64,000 bases of DNA from Avispirillum sp959601495 (GTDB lineage Bacteria > Bacillota > Clostridia > Oscillospirales > CAG-272). Both the position numbers and the translations under genes were made by a program. The stretch covers positions 1 through 64,000 of the forward strand of contig CAUGPT010000007.1 in NCBI GenBank assembly GCA_959601495.1, given 5' to 3'. A model generated the notes under the pieces. It did no database searches, had not been told where the DNA came from, and saw nothing but the letters and a program-made list of their open reading frames with translations. Positions 18,807 through 27,984 of this stretch are shown piece by piece (the first letter of the stretch is position 1; every line of letters begins with the position of its first letter).

Positions 18807-19754
18807 ATGAAAATAGTTTTTCTCGACGCAAAAACCCTGGGGGACGACGCGGACCTTTCTCCCATCCTGTCCCTGGGAGAATGCACCCTGTATCCGTCGA
18901 CAGAGCCCGCGCTCACGGCGGAGCGCATAAAGGACGCGGACGTCGTTATAGTCAATAAGGCAAAGCTTTTCGCCGACACCGTGGGCGAGGCACCGAAGCT
19001 GCGGCTTGTCTGCATCGCCGCAACGGGATACGATAATGTTGACACGGAATTTATGAAAAGGCGAGGCGTGGCAGTATGCAACGTTGCGGGATATTCCACC
19101 GACAGCGTTGCACAGGTAACGCTTGCCATGGCGCTGTCGCTGGCAACTCATATAAAGGAATACAGACAGTGGGTGGACGACGGCAGCTACACCCGCGCGG
19201 GCGACGCTAACCGCCTTGTTCCGGTGTATCACGAAATGTGCGGCATGACATGGGGCATTGTGGGCCTCGGCAATATCGGCAGAAAGGTCGCCGCGGTCGC
19301 CGCCGCTCTCGGCTGCCGTGTTATTGCCAATAAACGCACGCCCGTGCCGGACTTTGAGTGCGTGGATATTGACGAGCTTTGCAGAAGGGCGGATATTATA
19401 TCCGTGCATACTCCGCTTACGGAGGGGACCCGCGGGCTTATATCGGCGGAGCGGATCGCAATGATGAAGAAAAACGCCATCGTTATCAACGTTGCCAGAG
19501 GCGCGGTTTGCGACGAGGCGGCGCTTTGCGCAGCCGTCGCGGACGGCAGAATAGGTGCTATCGGAGTTGACGTGTATTCAAAAGAGCCGTTCGACGCGGA
19601 CAGCCCGTACACCGCCGTTGCGGGGCTTCCCAACGTGCTGCTCACACCCCACATGGCGTGGGGCTCGCTGGAGGCGAGAAACCGCTGCATTGCGGAGATC
19701 GCGGAGAACATAAAATCATACGCAGGCGGCGGCAGCCGCTCGCGTATAGTATAA
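18807..19754 (+). CDS. D-2-hydroxyacid dehydrogenase (hydroxypyruvate/glycerate reductase-like)
   Basis: NAD(P)-dependent oxidoreductase of 315 residues. The Rossmann motif GIVGLGNIGRKV is near residue 150; the catalytic Arg is in NVARGAVCDEAAL, and the catalytic His is in LLTPHMAWGS. The strand after the Rossmann glycines ends ANKRT, lacking the usual acidic residue that binds NAD ribose, so NADP(H) use is possible. Homologues of this length include glycerate dehydrogenase HprA; the substrate is not fixed by sequence. It follows rpsU's terminator with an AGGAG site. Confidence 0.88.
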   Translation: MKIVFLDAKTLGDDADLSPILSLGECTLYPSTEPALTAERIKDADVVIVNKAKLFADTVGEAPKLRLVCIAATGYDNVDTEFMKRRGVAVCNVAGYSTDSVAQVTLAMALSLATHIKEYRQWVDDGSYTRAGDANRLVPVYHEMCGMTWGIVGLGNIGRKVAAVAAALGCRVIANKRTPVPDFECVDIDELCRRADIISVHTPLTEGTRGLISAERIAMMKKNAIVINVARGAVCDEAALCAAVADGRIGAIGVDVYSKEPFDADSPYTAVAGLPNVLLTPHMAWGSLEARNRCIAEIAENIKSYAGGGSRSRIV

Positions 19755-19979
19755 GCGGGTGCCGATAAGCGGGAGGCGCGCCAAAGCGGAGCCGCGAAGA
19801 ACGTTTTCGCGCCGTGCGGGGCGTATGCTGCGCGCGGCAGTGAGATGCGGAAAGCGCCCACAGGGACGCGGAAAAAATCCAGACCGCTGCGGCTCATTCT
19901 ATCTCCCGATAATTTGCCATGCCTGCGGGCAGCCTGAAACGAGATACATATATATAAAATCTACCGTACGGAGACGCAT
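19755..19979 (+). other. GC-rich intergenic stretch without a recognisable gene
   Basis: 225 bp rich in GCGG/GCGC words between the dehydrogenase and the glycosidase. A frame is open on the plus strand but its product is Arg-rich and unlike any family I know. I see no clear terminator. A short AT-rich part (about 19945-19975) before the glycosidase start could hold a promoter but no good -35/-10 pair is visible. Confidence 0.4.
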
Positions 19980-22313
19980 ATGGAAAAAAACAGAAAAGAC
20001 GCGGGAGCCGACGAGCTTACCCCGTCCGTTGCTCAGTATTTCTCATGGATCAACAACACCAACGAAGGCTCAACGGAGCGCCAGACGCTTATAAACCTTG
20101 AGTTTTTCAAATGGCTGCGCGATACATACGGTATGCAGATAGCCATATACGCGTGGGACGCGGGCAACTTTGACGGTGCCGGCGGCACATACGGCTCAAC
20201 GGACAGCGAGCATTTCAAAAAGTCCTATCCCAACGGCTGGGGGAAGATCGTTAAGACAGCCGCCGAGGGTGGTATCCGCCTCGGTCTCTGGGGCGGTCCC
20301 GACGGTTTCGGCAGCACTCCCGAGGAGGAGCGGCGCAGATACGAAAACGTTGTGCGCCTTTGTCGCGACTACCGTTTTGCCGAATTCAAGATAGACGCCG
20401 TCTGCGGCGGACTGCGGGAAGACAAAACAGAGCTTTTTGAAAAAATGCTGCGCGAATGCAGAGAGTATTCGCCCGATCTGATAGTTCTCAATCACAGGCT
20501 CGATCTTCACGGGGCGGAGAAGTACGCGACGACGTTTCTGTGGAACGGCGACGAAACTTATACCGATGTTTCCGTATGCAACAAAAAATGCGCCATGCAC
20601 AACAGGGAGTATATGTTCTCGCGCGGGCACGTGCCGGAGCTGCGCAGGCTTTGCGAGGATCACGGTGTCTGCGTCTCCTCGTGCATAGATTATTTTGAAG
20701 ACGAGCTTATATATCAGGCGTTCAACCGCGCGCTGATACTTGCACCGGAGCTTTACGGAAACCCGTGGCTCATGCGCGACGATGAATTTGCGCTGCTTGC
20801 CCGTATATACAGAATGCAGAAGCGAAACGCCGCGCTGCTTTGCAGCGGTATGCTTTTGCCCGATGATATGGGCGCCAATGCCTGCTCGCGCGGCGACGGT
20901 AAAAAACGGCTCATATCCACGGGCAACGACACGTGGGAGAAAAAGGATATAATACTGAAACTTGACGAGTCTATCGGACTGCGCGGCGGTGAAAACAAAC
21001 GCTTTGCCGTAAACCTGAGGCACCCGTACGAGGAGCATCTGGGCGTGTTCGATTTCGGCAGCGAGGTGACGCTCACTCTGATGCCTTTCCGTGCCGCGCT
21101 TATCGAGGTGGCTGTGCCTGAGGCGGCGGATCCGGTCGTTGCGGGCGCAAAATATATAACTCTGCGCGACGGCTGTGACGGAGTGCCTGAGATAAAAACA
21201 TTTGAAAAGGCAGAGAATTGCAGCCTTATTATCGGCGGCGCGGAAAAGCCTTATGCGGCACCCGAGCCGCGGGAGCCCCTTGAGGCGGCACCGAAATATC
21301 TCGGCTCGCTCGACTCTTTTTCATGGATGCCCGCCGACGGCGAGAGGCTTTACGAGGCGGCAGTGTTCGCCGCTGACAACGACTCTCTTGAGGCGCGCAG
21401 CCTCAGACGCAGCGGAGAAACCGCCGTGCCTCAGGTGAAAGCCGCGCGGGACGCGTTCTTTTCGCAGGAAACGTACAGGCTTCGCGGCTGCGAAAGCGCC
21501 GCTATGTTTGACGGGCGAGACGATACGTTCTTCGATTCTCAGTCAAAGACCTATTGCGGCAGCACGGTGAGAATAAACGGCGGCTGTCTGCGTGTCGATT
21601 TCGGCAGCATCCTTGAAGCCGATACGCTTGAGGTGGAATGCTTTGTCACCGACACCGTAACGCCGGAGGTCATGGGTCAGTCCATCCCCGGCGCGGCTGA
21701 GTATTCCGACGATCTTTCCCATTGGCACACAGCGCAGCTTTCGGGCGGAGAAAGCCTCGGGCAACTTGCGATCGATGTTGTGCGCTTTACGGTGCACGAT
21801 ATATATAAGCTTTGCGGGAAAAAGGTGCGCCTAACCTACCGTATTTCGGGCGGCGTGCGCTATATCCGCATTCCCGAGCCGCCCGACAGGATATACGCCG
21901 TGCGGCTGAAGCGCGGCGGGCAGGATGTCACGCCGAAAGGAGCTCGGGCAAACAACCTTCAGTCTCCGTATCAGCGGGCAAAGACCGTGGGCGCGAGATA
22001 TGGGGACATAACGCTTCCCGAAAACTATCGCTGCGGCTCGCGCCTTGCGGTGGCTATTGACGGCGAGCACGGCAGTGAGGCAGTGTACTGCTGTGCCGAG
22101 ATCGGCGGCACTCTTGTGGGCTTTCCCTCGAGAGCGCCCGAATACAAGGCGAATATGTGGGAGCACAAAGTCATTGACAGTGACAGAAACTACACATATT
22201 TTCTGCCGCTTCCCGAAGGGCTTGAGTCGCAGACGGTGCGCATATGGGTGCCGTTCAGCAAGTACACGTGGGACGCGTGCGGCATAAGGGTGTATATCTG
22301 CGACCCGCATTGA
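19980..22313 (+). CDS. Putative alpha-galactosidase-like glycoside hydrolase (GH36/clan GH-D type), cytoplasmic
   Basis: 777 residues without a signal peptide. The N-terminal 330 residues look like a (beta/alpha)8 barrel: IAIYAWDAGNFD, GGIRLGLWGGPDGF, FAEFKIDAV (candidate nucleophile Asp139), IVLNHRLDLHG, and FLWNGDETYTDV (candidate acid/base Asp191). These correspond in order to the barrel-strand motifs of GH36 and GH27 enzymes. A beta-rich middle follows, then about residues 470-640 resemble a discoidin-like sugar-binding module (ESAAMFDGRDDTFFDSQ, GCLRVDFGSILEADTLEVE, VRYIRIPE). Intracellular location suggests it acts on imported oligosaccharides. The exact family and substrate are inference. 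Confidence 0.65.
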   Translation: MEKNRKDAGADELTPSVAQYFSWINNTNEGSTERQTLINLEFFKWLRDTYGMQIAIYAWDAGNFDGAGGTYGSTDSEHFKKSYPNGWGKIVKTAAEGGIRLGLWGGPDGFGSTPEEERRRYENVVRLCRDYRFAEFKIDAVCGGLREDKTELFEKMLRECREYSPDLIVLNHRLDLHGAEKYATTFLWNGDETYTDVSVCNKKCAMHNREYMFSRGHVPELRRLCEDHGVCVSSCIDYFEDELIYQAFNRALILAPELYGNPWLMRDDEFALLARIYRMQKRNAALLCSGMLLPDDMGANACSRGDGKKRLISTGNDTWEKKDIILKLDESIGLRGGENKRFAVNLRHPYEEHLGVFDFGSEVTLTLMPFRAALIEVAVPEAADPVVAGAKYITLRDGCDGVPEIKTFEKAENCSLIIGGAEKPYAAPEPREPLEAAPKYLGSLDSFSWMPADGERLYEAAVFAADNDSLEARSLRRSGETAVPQVKAARDAFFSQETYRLRGCESAAMFDGRDDTFFDSQSKTYCGSTVRINGGCLRVDFGSILEADTLEVECFVTDTVTPEVMGQSIPGAAEYSDDLSHWHTAQLSGGESLGQLAIDVVRFTVHDIYKLCGKKVRLTYRISGGVRYIRIPEPPDRIYAVRLKRGGQDVTPKGARANNLQSPYQRAKTVGARYGDITLPENYRCGSRLAVAIDGEHGSEAVYCCAEIGGTLVGFPSRAPEYKANMWEHKVIDSDRNYTYFLPLPEGLESQTVRIWVPFSKYTWDACGIRVYICDPH

Positions 22314-22356
22314 AAATTTTATAAATAATGTGTATAACCCGTCTTTTTCGGGGAAC

Positions 22357-22399
22357 AATACCGTACCGAAATTATTTGAAAGGTACGGTATTTGTTTTT
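22357..22399 (+). terminator. Terminator-like hairpin abutting the spoIIR start
   Basis: An 11-bp perfect inverted repeat (22357-22367 with 22382-22392, AATACCGTACC / GGTACGGTATT), loop 14 nt, then TTTGTTTTT ending at the base before the spoIIR ATG. It may end the glycosidase transcript or control spoIIR; its right arm contains the only purine-rich stretch (GAAAGG) that could serve spoIIR as a ribosome-binding site. Confidence 0.6.
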
Positions 22400-23002
22400 A
22401 TGAAGGTCAAATTAACTGTCGCTCTCTGCTGCGCGGTGCTGTTTGCGCTGATAACTCTTTCCGTTATGCCCGTAAACGGCGAGGAGCAGATATACAGCGA
22501 TCTTATACGACTGCACGTTATAGCAAACTCCGACTCCGACGAAGACCAGGCGCTGAAGCTCAAGGTGCGCGACGCGATTCTTGAAGAAACCAAGGCTCTG
22601 GGGCTGGGTGAGGACAAGCAGTGCGCCGAGGGCGTACTTAACGCAAACCTCGGACGTCTCGAGTCTGCTGCAAAAAAAGTGATAGAAGCCGAGGGCTATA
22701 CTTATGACGTGTCCGCTTCTCTCGGACAGGAGAAATACCCCGAGAGAAGCTATGAGGATTTTGTTCTGCCTGCGGGCAGCTATACATCTCTGCGAATAAT
22801 CATTGGCGAGGGCGCGGGACATAACTGGTGGTGCGTCGTGTATCCTCCGCTGTGCACGGCGACTGCGGAGAGGCGCGAGGATGTGTTTATTTCCGCCGGA
22901 TTTACGGGAGAGCAGTATCGGGCCATAACCGAAACGGACAAGGCTCAGTACAAGGTGAAATTCAAGATCGTCGAAATTTTTGAGGAGATTTTCGGACGTT
23001 GA
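22400..23002 (+). CDS. spoIIR: Stage II sporulation protein R
   Basis: Forespore signalling protein that triggers SpoIIGA to process pro-sigma-E in the mother cell. The 200-residue product starts MKVKLTVALCCAVLF, a signal-like hydrophobic segment, then the family signature SDLIRLHVIANSDSDEDQALKLKVRD and the later NWWCVVYPPLC. In-frame codons upstream of 22400 overlap a hairpin and lack a ribosome-binding site. In B. subtilis the gene is controlled by sigma-F; I could not assign a sigma-F promoter. Its presence shows the organism belongs to a spore-forming lineage. Confidence 0.93.
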   Translation: MKVKLTVALCCAVLFALITLSVMPVNGEEQIYSDLIRLHVIANSDSDEDQALKLKVRDAILEETKALGLGEDKQCAEGVLNANLGRLESAAKKVIEAEGYTYDVSASLGQEKYPERSYEDFVLPAGSYTSLRIIIGEGAGHNWWCVVYPPLCTATAERREDVFISAGFTGEQYRAITETDKAQYKVKFKIVEIFEEIFGR

Positions 23003-23045
23003 GCAGCGCCCGAAACCACGCACCCATGTCGGAATATTTTGAGCG

Positions 23046-23074
23046 GCGCATATGCGGTATATCCGTATATGCGC
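23046..23074 (+). other. Inverted repeat downstream of spoIIR
   Basis: GCGCATATGCGG and CCGTATATGCGC form a 12-bp stem with one G-T pair and a five-base loop. No clean T-run follows, so it is either a weak terminator for spoIIR or a transcript-end structure. Confidence 0.5.
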
Positions 23075-23207
23075 TGTCTGTTTATTCAAATACCATATTG
23101 TTTTTATGCGCCGGGTGCGTATTTTTTAGTTGTTTTGATGTATTTGTTTCGTTTTTCGGGATAAAAATATCAGAATTTCCAAATCGTTATTTTTGTCGCG
23201 AAAACTG

Positions 23208-23236
23208 TTGCAAAGCCGCGGACAAACCATTATAAT
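23208..23236 (+). promoter_or_regulatory. Sigma-A promoter for xpt and the nucleoside transporter
   Basis: TTGCAA at 23208-23213, 17-bp spacer, TATAAT at 23231-23236. The leader is about 55 nt, too short for a purine riboswitch; it contains only a GTTC / GAAC mini-hairpin. Confidence 0.72.
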
Positions 23237-23298
23237 TAGACTATGTTAAGCGTCTGAGTTCACGGCGAACCCGATTTTTGAAAAGGATGTATTGTTGT

Positions 23299-23871
23299 AT
23301 GAAGCTTCTTGAAGAAAGAATACTTAAAGACGGAAAAGTCGGCGCGGGCGACGTGCTCAAGGTCGACAGCTTTCTTAACCATCAGATAGATGTAAGCTTC
23401 CTCTGTGAGCTGGGCAAAGAGTTCAAAAGACTGTACGAAAACGAGAATATCACGAGAATACTTACCATTGAGGCGTCCGGCATAGGCATTGCGTGTCTCA
23501 CGGCTCAGTATTTCGGAGTTCCCGTAGTATTTGCCAAAAAGACAAAGACGAACAACATATATGCGGATGTTTATACATCCAAGGTAGAGTCGTATACACA
23601 TAAAACTACATACGACATAGTAGTGTCAAAGGAATTTCTCAAACCCGACGACAGGGTTCTCATTATAGACGACTTCCTCGCAAAGGGCAGCGCGCTTACG
23701 GCGCTTATATCCCTGGTCAGAGACGCGGGGGCTGAGGTTGCGGGCTGCGGTATTGCAATAGAAAAGGCATACCAGCACGGCGGAGAGCTTATAAGATCGC
23801 AGGGTATAAGAGTTGAGTCTCTAGCAAGGATAAAGTCCATGAGCGTTGAGACCGGCGTGGAATTCTGCTGA
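23299..23871 (+). CDS. xpt: Xanthine phosphoribosyltransferase
   Basis: Salvages xanthine to XMP with PRPP. The 190-residue protein starts MKLLEERILKDGK, as homologues do; two in-frame starts (23278, 23287) lie upstream but the AAAAGGA site fits the later ATG best. Signatures: VLKVDSFLNHQIDV, VVFAKKTKT, the PRPP loop VLIIDDFLAKGSA and VESLARIKSM. It stands directly ahead of a BMP-type nucleoside transporter, so uptake and salvage of purines are probably co-regulated. Confidence 0.95.
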   Translation: MKLLEERILKDGKVGAGDVLKVDSFLNHQIDVSFLCELGKEFKRLYENENITRILTIEASGIGIACLTAQYFGVPVVFAKKTKTNNIYADVYTSKVESYTHKTTYDIVVSKEFLKPDDRVLIIDDFLAKGSALTALISLVRDAGAEVAGCGIAIEKAYQHGGELIRSQGIRVESLARIKSMSVETGVEFC

Positions 23872-23889
23872 CGCTTTTTTAAGTTTTTC

Positions 23890-23925
23890 AGAGAGCGATG
23901 CTCTCTTAAAATATTTATTTTTTTT
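23890..23925 (+). terminator. Terminator or attenuator between xpt and the transporter lipoprotein
   Basis: AGAGAGC / GCTCTCT with a three-base GAT loop (23890-23906), followed by a T-rich tract with eight consecutive Ts that runs into the GGAGG site of the next gene. It probably ends part of the xpt transcript and lets the rest read through. Confidence 0.55.
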
Positions 23926-23937
23926 GGAGGATTACCA

Positions 23938-25179
23938 ATGAACAGAAAGATTCTTGCAGTTCTTCTCGCGGTAGTTACCGTATTCAGCATGCTTGCGCTT
24001 GCAGCTTGCGGCAAGGACAGCACCAAAACTGACGACGGCAAAAAGGACAGCGACAAAGAGATTAAAGTAGGCTTCATATTCCTGCACGATGAGAACTCTA
24101 CTTACGACCTCAACTTCATCAATGCAGCTGACGAGGCTCTTAAGAATCTCGGCTTCAAGGAGACACAGTTCATTTATAAGACCAACGTTCCCGAGGGTCA
24201 GGAGTGCTTTGAGGCAGCAGAGGACCTGGTTGACCAGAAGTGCTCTATCATCTTTGCAGACTCCTTCGGTCATGAGGACTACATGATCGAGGCAGCAAAG
24301 AAGTATCCCGATGTTCAGTTCTGCCATGCAACCGGTACAAAGGCTCATACCGAAGGCCTTGACAACTATCACAACGCATTCGCTTCCATCTACGAAGGCA
24401 GATACCTTGCAGGTATCGCTGCAGGTCTCAAGCTCAACGAGATGATTGCAGACGGCAAGTTCAAGGCGGAAGAGGCTAAGATCGGCTACGTAGGCGCATT
24501 TACATACGCAGAGGTTATGTCCGGCTACACCTCCTTCTTCCTCGGCGCGCGCTCTGTATGCCCCACTGCAACTATGGAGGTTACCTTTACCGGCTCATGG
24601 TACAACGAAACCGCAGAGAAGGAAGCAGCTAACAAGCTCATCGCTTCCGGCTGTAAGCTTATCAGCCAGCATGCAGACTCCATGGGTGCTCCTACCGCAT
24701 GCGAGACCGCAGGTGTTCCCAACGTTTCCTACAACGGTAGCACAATTTCCGCTTGCCCCAACACCTTTATCGTATCCTCCAGAATCAACTGGGCTCCCTA
24801 CTATGAGTTCGTGATCAAGGCTGTTCAGAACGACGAGAAGATCCCCGCTGACTGGACCGGCACACTTGCAACCGGCTCCGTTGTTCTCACCGAAGTTAAC
24901 GAGCAGGCTGCTGCTGAGGGCACTCAGAAGGCTATCGACGCAGCTGCTGCAGAGCTCAAGGACGGCACCCGTCACGTATTTGACATTACCACCTTTACCG
25001 TAAACAAAGAGGCTGTAAACGAAGACCTTATGGCTGACGTTGACACCGACGCAAACTACGAGGCTGACACCAAGGTTGTTTCCGACGGCTACTTCCACGA
25101 GTCCGAGTACCGCAGCGCACCTTACTTCCAGCTTGAGATCGACGGTATTACTCTGCTTGACAGAAACTACGGCGACTGA
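23938..25179 (+). CDS. bmpA: BMP-family lipoprotein, nucleoside-binding component of an ABC transporter
   Basis: Substrate-binding lipoprotein of 413 residues with signal peptide and lipobox LALAAC (Cys24). The BMP/PnrA-type domain follows: EIKVGFIFLHDENSTYDLNF, the paired ADSFGHEDYMIEAAKKYP, LAGIAAGL and ISQHADSMGAPTACETAGV. The family binds purine or other nucleosides; the adjacent xpt gene supports purines here. A GGAGG site precedes the start. Codon choice differs from the neighbours (fewer ATA, many GCA/GCT and CTC), as expected for a strongly expressed gene. ATPase and permeases follow. Confidence 0.92.
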   Translation: MNRKILAVLLAVVTVFSMLALAACGKDSTKTDDGKKDSDKEIKVGFIFLHDENSTYDLNFINAADEALKNLGFKETQFIYKTNVPEGQECFEAAEDLVDQKCSIIFADSFGHEDYMIEAAKKYPDVQFCHATGTKAHTEGLDNYHNAFASIYEGRYLAGIAAGLKLNEMIADGKFKAEEAKIGYVGAFTYAEVMSGYTSFFLGARSVCPTATMEVTFTGSWYNETAEKEAANKLIASGCKLISQHADSMGAPTACETAGVPNVSYNGSTISACPNTFIVSSRINWAPYYEFVIKAVQNDEKIPADWTGTLATGSVVLTEVNEQAAAEGTQKAIDAAAAELKDGTRHVFDITTFTVNKEAVNEDLMADVDTDANYEADTKVVSDGYFHESEYRSAPYFQLEIDGITLLDRNYGD

Positions 25180-25202
25180 TTTTCTATAAATTATCAACCG
25201 AT

Positions 25203-25233
25203 CGGAGCGGGGCACATTTTGTGCCCCACTCCG
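25203..25233 (+). terminator. Strong intergenic hairpin after the binding-protein gene
   Basis: CGGAG-GGGGCAC paired with GTGCCCC-CTCCG around a TTTT-containing loop, with one internal mismatch. The T-run after it is short, and a second weak hairpin (GACCG / CGGTC near 25247-25265) follows. Such structures usually protect or partially terminate the transcript so that binding protein exceeds ATPase and permeases. Confidence 0.6.
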
Positions 25234-25304
25234 TGACTCTGTTTTACGACCGCAAATTTACGGTCGCTCTTGCATTTTATTAAGGCTTTTTGCGGAGGTT
25301 TTCT

Positions 25305-26858
25305 GTGAACGAAAAGATTGCGATAGAACTGAAAGGTGTTTCGAAAAGCTTCGGGCACGTGGTTGCCAATAAAGATGTGAACCTGCAGGTCAGACGCGGG
25401 GAGATACTTGCCGTTCTCGGCGAGAACGGAAGCGGCAAAACTACCCTGATGAACATGATTTCGGGTATATATTACCCTGATGAGGGTCAGATCTTTGTTG
25501 ACGGCGAGGAGGTAGTCATATCCTCTCCCAAGGACGCTTTCAAGTACGGCATAGGAATGATACATCAGCATTTCAAGCTGGTGGACGTTTTCAGCGCTGC
25601 GGAAAACATAATTCTCGGTACAAAGGACGAGCAGGGCTTCAACATGAAGCGCTCTGTCGCCAAGGTCAGAGAGATCACCGAGAAATACGGATTTGTAATT
25701 GATCCCGATAAGAAGATATACGAAATGTCGGTCTCCGAAAAACAGACTGTGGAGATAATCAAAACGCTGTACCGCGGAGCCGATATTCTCATACTGGACG
25801 AGCCTACGGCAGTGCTCACCCCTCAGGAGATAGACAGGCTGTTCGCCGTTCTTCGCCGCATGCGCGACGACGGTAAGGCGATCATCATCATAACGCACAA
25901 GCTGCATGAGGTGCTTTCCATTTCGGACAGAGTATCCGTACTGCGTAAAGGCGAGTACATCGGCACGGTCAATACTTCCGAGACTAACGAAAGCATGCTC
26001 ACCGAAATGATGGTAGGCAAAAAGGTAAGCCTCAATATTGAGAGAGGCGAGCCTGAGTTTCCCCGCGACAGACTTGTTGTCGAAAACGTCAGCTGCATAA
26101 ACCGCGAGGGCGCGACACTTCTCGATAAGGTCTCATTCACCGCGCGCAGCGGCGAGATACTGGGCATTGCCGGCATCGCGGGCAGCGGTCAGCGCGAGCT
26201 GCTGGAGGCGATTGCGGGACTGCAGCATATCGAGAGCGGCAGCATTACATACAACAATCCCAAAACAGGCAAAGCCGACGATCTGCGCGACAAAACTCCG
26301 CTGCAGATAAGAGAGCTTGGCGTTCGTCTTTCGTTTGTCCCCGAGGACCGTCTGGGCATGGGACTTGTGGGCAATATGGACATTATTGACAACATGATGC
26401 TCCGCAGCTATCGCAAAGGACACTCGATGTTCCTTCAGCGCAAGGCGCCCAAGGACCTGGCAGAGACGATAATAAACGAGCTTGAGGTCGTTACCCCCAG
26501 CGCAAGCACTCCCGTGCGCCGCCTCTCCGGAGGAAACGTGCAGAAGGTGCTTGTGGGACGTGAGATAGCCGCCGCACCTACGGTGCTTATGGCTGCGTAT
26601 CCCGTCAGAGGACTTGACATAAACTCATCTTACGCAATATACAATCTGCTGAATCAGCAGAAGAAAAGCGGCGTTGCCGTTATATTCGTCGGCGAGGATC
26701 TGGACGTTCTGCTTGAGCTTTGCGACAGGATCATGGTCATAAGCTCCGGCAGGGTCACAGGCGTTGTCGATGCGAGAAAGGCAACGAAAGAGCAGATAGG
26801 ATTTATGATGACCGGCGGCACTGCCGACGGTGAAGAAGACGGTGTAAAGGAGGCGTGA
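25305..26858 (+). CDS. ABC transporter ATPase for nucleosides (two ATPase domains)
   Basis: 517-residue double ATPase of the sugar/nucleoside CUT2-like type. Domain 1 has Walker A GENGSGKTT, HQHFKLVD, and Walker B ILILDEPTAVLTPQE. Domain 2 has a degenerate Walker A (GIAGSGQREL), signature LSGGNVQKVLVGREI and altered Walker B (MAAYPVRGLDINSS), so one site probably does most of the hydrolysis. The GTG start at 25305 lies behind GCGGAGG. It ends one base before the first permease start. Confidence 0.94.
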   Translation: MNEKIAIELKGVSKSFGHVVANKDVNLQVRRGEILAVLGENGSGKTTLMNMISGIYYPDEGQIFVDGEEVVISSPKDAFKYGIGMIHQHFKLVDVFSAAENIILGTKDEQGFNMKRSVAKVREITEKYGFVIDPDKKIYEMSVSEKQTVEIIKTLYRGADILILDEPTAVLTPQEIDRLFAVLRRMRDDGKAIIIITHKLHEVLSISDRVSVLRKGEYIGTVNTSETNESMLTEMMVGKKVSLNIERGEPEFPRDRLVVENVSCINREGATLLDKVSFTARSGEILGIAGIAGSGQRELLEAIAGLQHIESGSITYNNPKTGKADDLRDKTPLQIRELGVRLSFVPEDRLGMGLVGNMDIIDNMMLRSYRKGHSMFLQRKAPKDLAETIINELEVVTPSASTPVRRLSGGNVQKVLVGREIAAAPTVLMAAYPVRGLDINSSYAIYNLLNQQKKSGVAVIFVGEDLDVLLELCDRIMVISSGRVTGVVDARKATKEQIGFMMTGGTADGEEDGVKEA

Positions 26859-26859
26859 C

Positions 26860-27984
26860 ATGGAAAAAACAGCAGTAAAACAGGAAAACAGAAAAAAGCA
26901 CGAGCCTCTTATACATATAGTAAAGAGAGATACGCTTCCGTGGTATCAGTCATGGGGAATACGCGCAGCTTCAATTGTCGCGGCGCTTATCATAAGCGCG
27001 GTGGTCACGATGCTGCTCACGGGCGAAAACCCGCTTATGGTTTACAAGACCATGTTTCAGGGCGCTTTCGGCTCGGAGAGACGTATATGGAACCTTTTGC
27101 AGAGCCTTGCAATGCTGCTTTGCGTTTCCCTTGCGGTGACTCCCGCCTTCAAAATGCGCTTCTGGAATATAGGCGCCGAGGGTCAGGTGCTTGTGGGCGG
27201 CCTTGCGACGGCGGCATGCATGATTCTTCTGGGCGGCAAGCTGCCCAACTGGCTGCTCATTATAGTAATGACTGCGGCAAGCATACTCGCCGGCGCGATA
27301 TGGGCGGTCATCCCCGCGCTTTTCAAAGCCAAGTGGAACACAAACGAAACGCTGTTCACCCTTATGATGAACTACGTAGGCATTCAGCTCGTATCGTATT
27401 TCGTAATGCTGTGGGAAGTCCCCAAGGGCTCCGGTAAGATAGGCATTATCAATCAGACCGGCAGGGAAGGATGGTTTCCCACCATCGGCGAGTACGACTA
27501 TCTGCTCAACATTATCGTTGTGGCGGTGCTTACCGTCGCGATGTTTATCTATCTGCGCTACTCAAAGCACGGATATGAAATAGCCGTCGTGGGCGAGAGC
27601 GAAAACACCGCAAGATATATCGGCATAAGCGTTAAAAAGGTCATAATCAGAACAATGCTTCTGTCCGGCGCGATCTGCGGCATCGCAGGCCTTCTGCTTG
27701 TAGGCTCCACCAACCACACAATAACGACTACTACGGCGGACGGACGCGGATTTACCGCCATCATGGTGTCGTGGCTCGCAAAATTCAATCCCGTTTTCAT
27801 GGTGTTCACTTCGTTCTTGCTTGTGTTCCTCGAAAAGGGAGCAACCGAAATTTCCACAGTGTTCAGACTGAACCAGTCGTTCTCCGATATAATAACGGGA
27901 ATAATTCTGTTCTTCATTATCGGCAGCGAGTTCTTTATAAACTATAAGCTGAAGTTTCACAAAGCGCATAAGGAGGTAAAATAA
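26860..27984 (+). CDS. ABC transporter permease, BMP nucleoside type
   Basis: 374-residue inner-membrane protein with about 8-10 hydrophobic segments, beginning after a charged N-terminus of about 25 residues (YQSWGIRAASIVAALI). Hallmarks of the BPD_transp_2 fold: FWNIGAEGQVLVGGL, LFKAKWNTNETLFTLMMNY, and GFTAIMVSWLAKFNP. It pairs with the next permease, whose ATG directly abuts this stop. Confidence 0.92.
   Translation: MEKTAVKQENRKKHEPLIHIVKRDTLPWYQSWGIRAASIVAALIISAVVTMLLTGENPLMVYKTMFQGAFGSERRIWNLLQSLAMLLCVSLAVTPAFKMRFWNIGAEGQVLVGGLATAACMILLGGKLPNWLLIIVMTAASILAGAIWAVIPALFKAKWNTNETLFTLMMNYVGIQLVSYFVMLWEVPKGSGKIGIINQTGREGWFPTIGEYDYLLNIIVVAVLTVAMFIYLRYSKHGYEIAVVGESENTARYIGISVKKVIIRTMLLSGAICGIAGLLLVGSTNHTITTTTADGRGFTAIMVSWLAKFNPVFMVFTSFLLVFLEKGATEISTVFRLNQSFSDIITGIILFFIIGSEFFINYKLKFHKAHKEVK

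Noticed and set aside
23003..23298. Purine riboswitch ahead of xpt
   Set aside because: The leader is only about 55 nt and lacks the conserved purine-riboswitch core.
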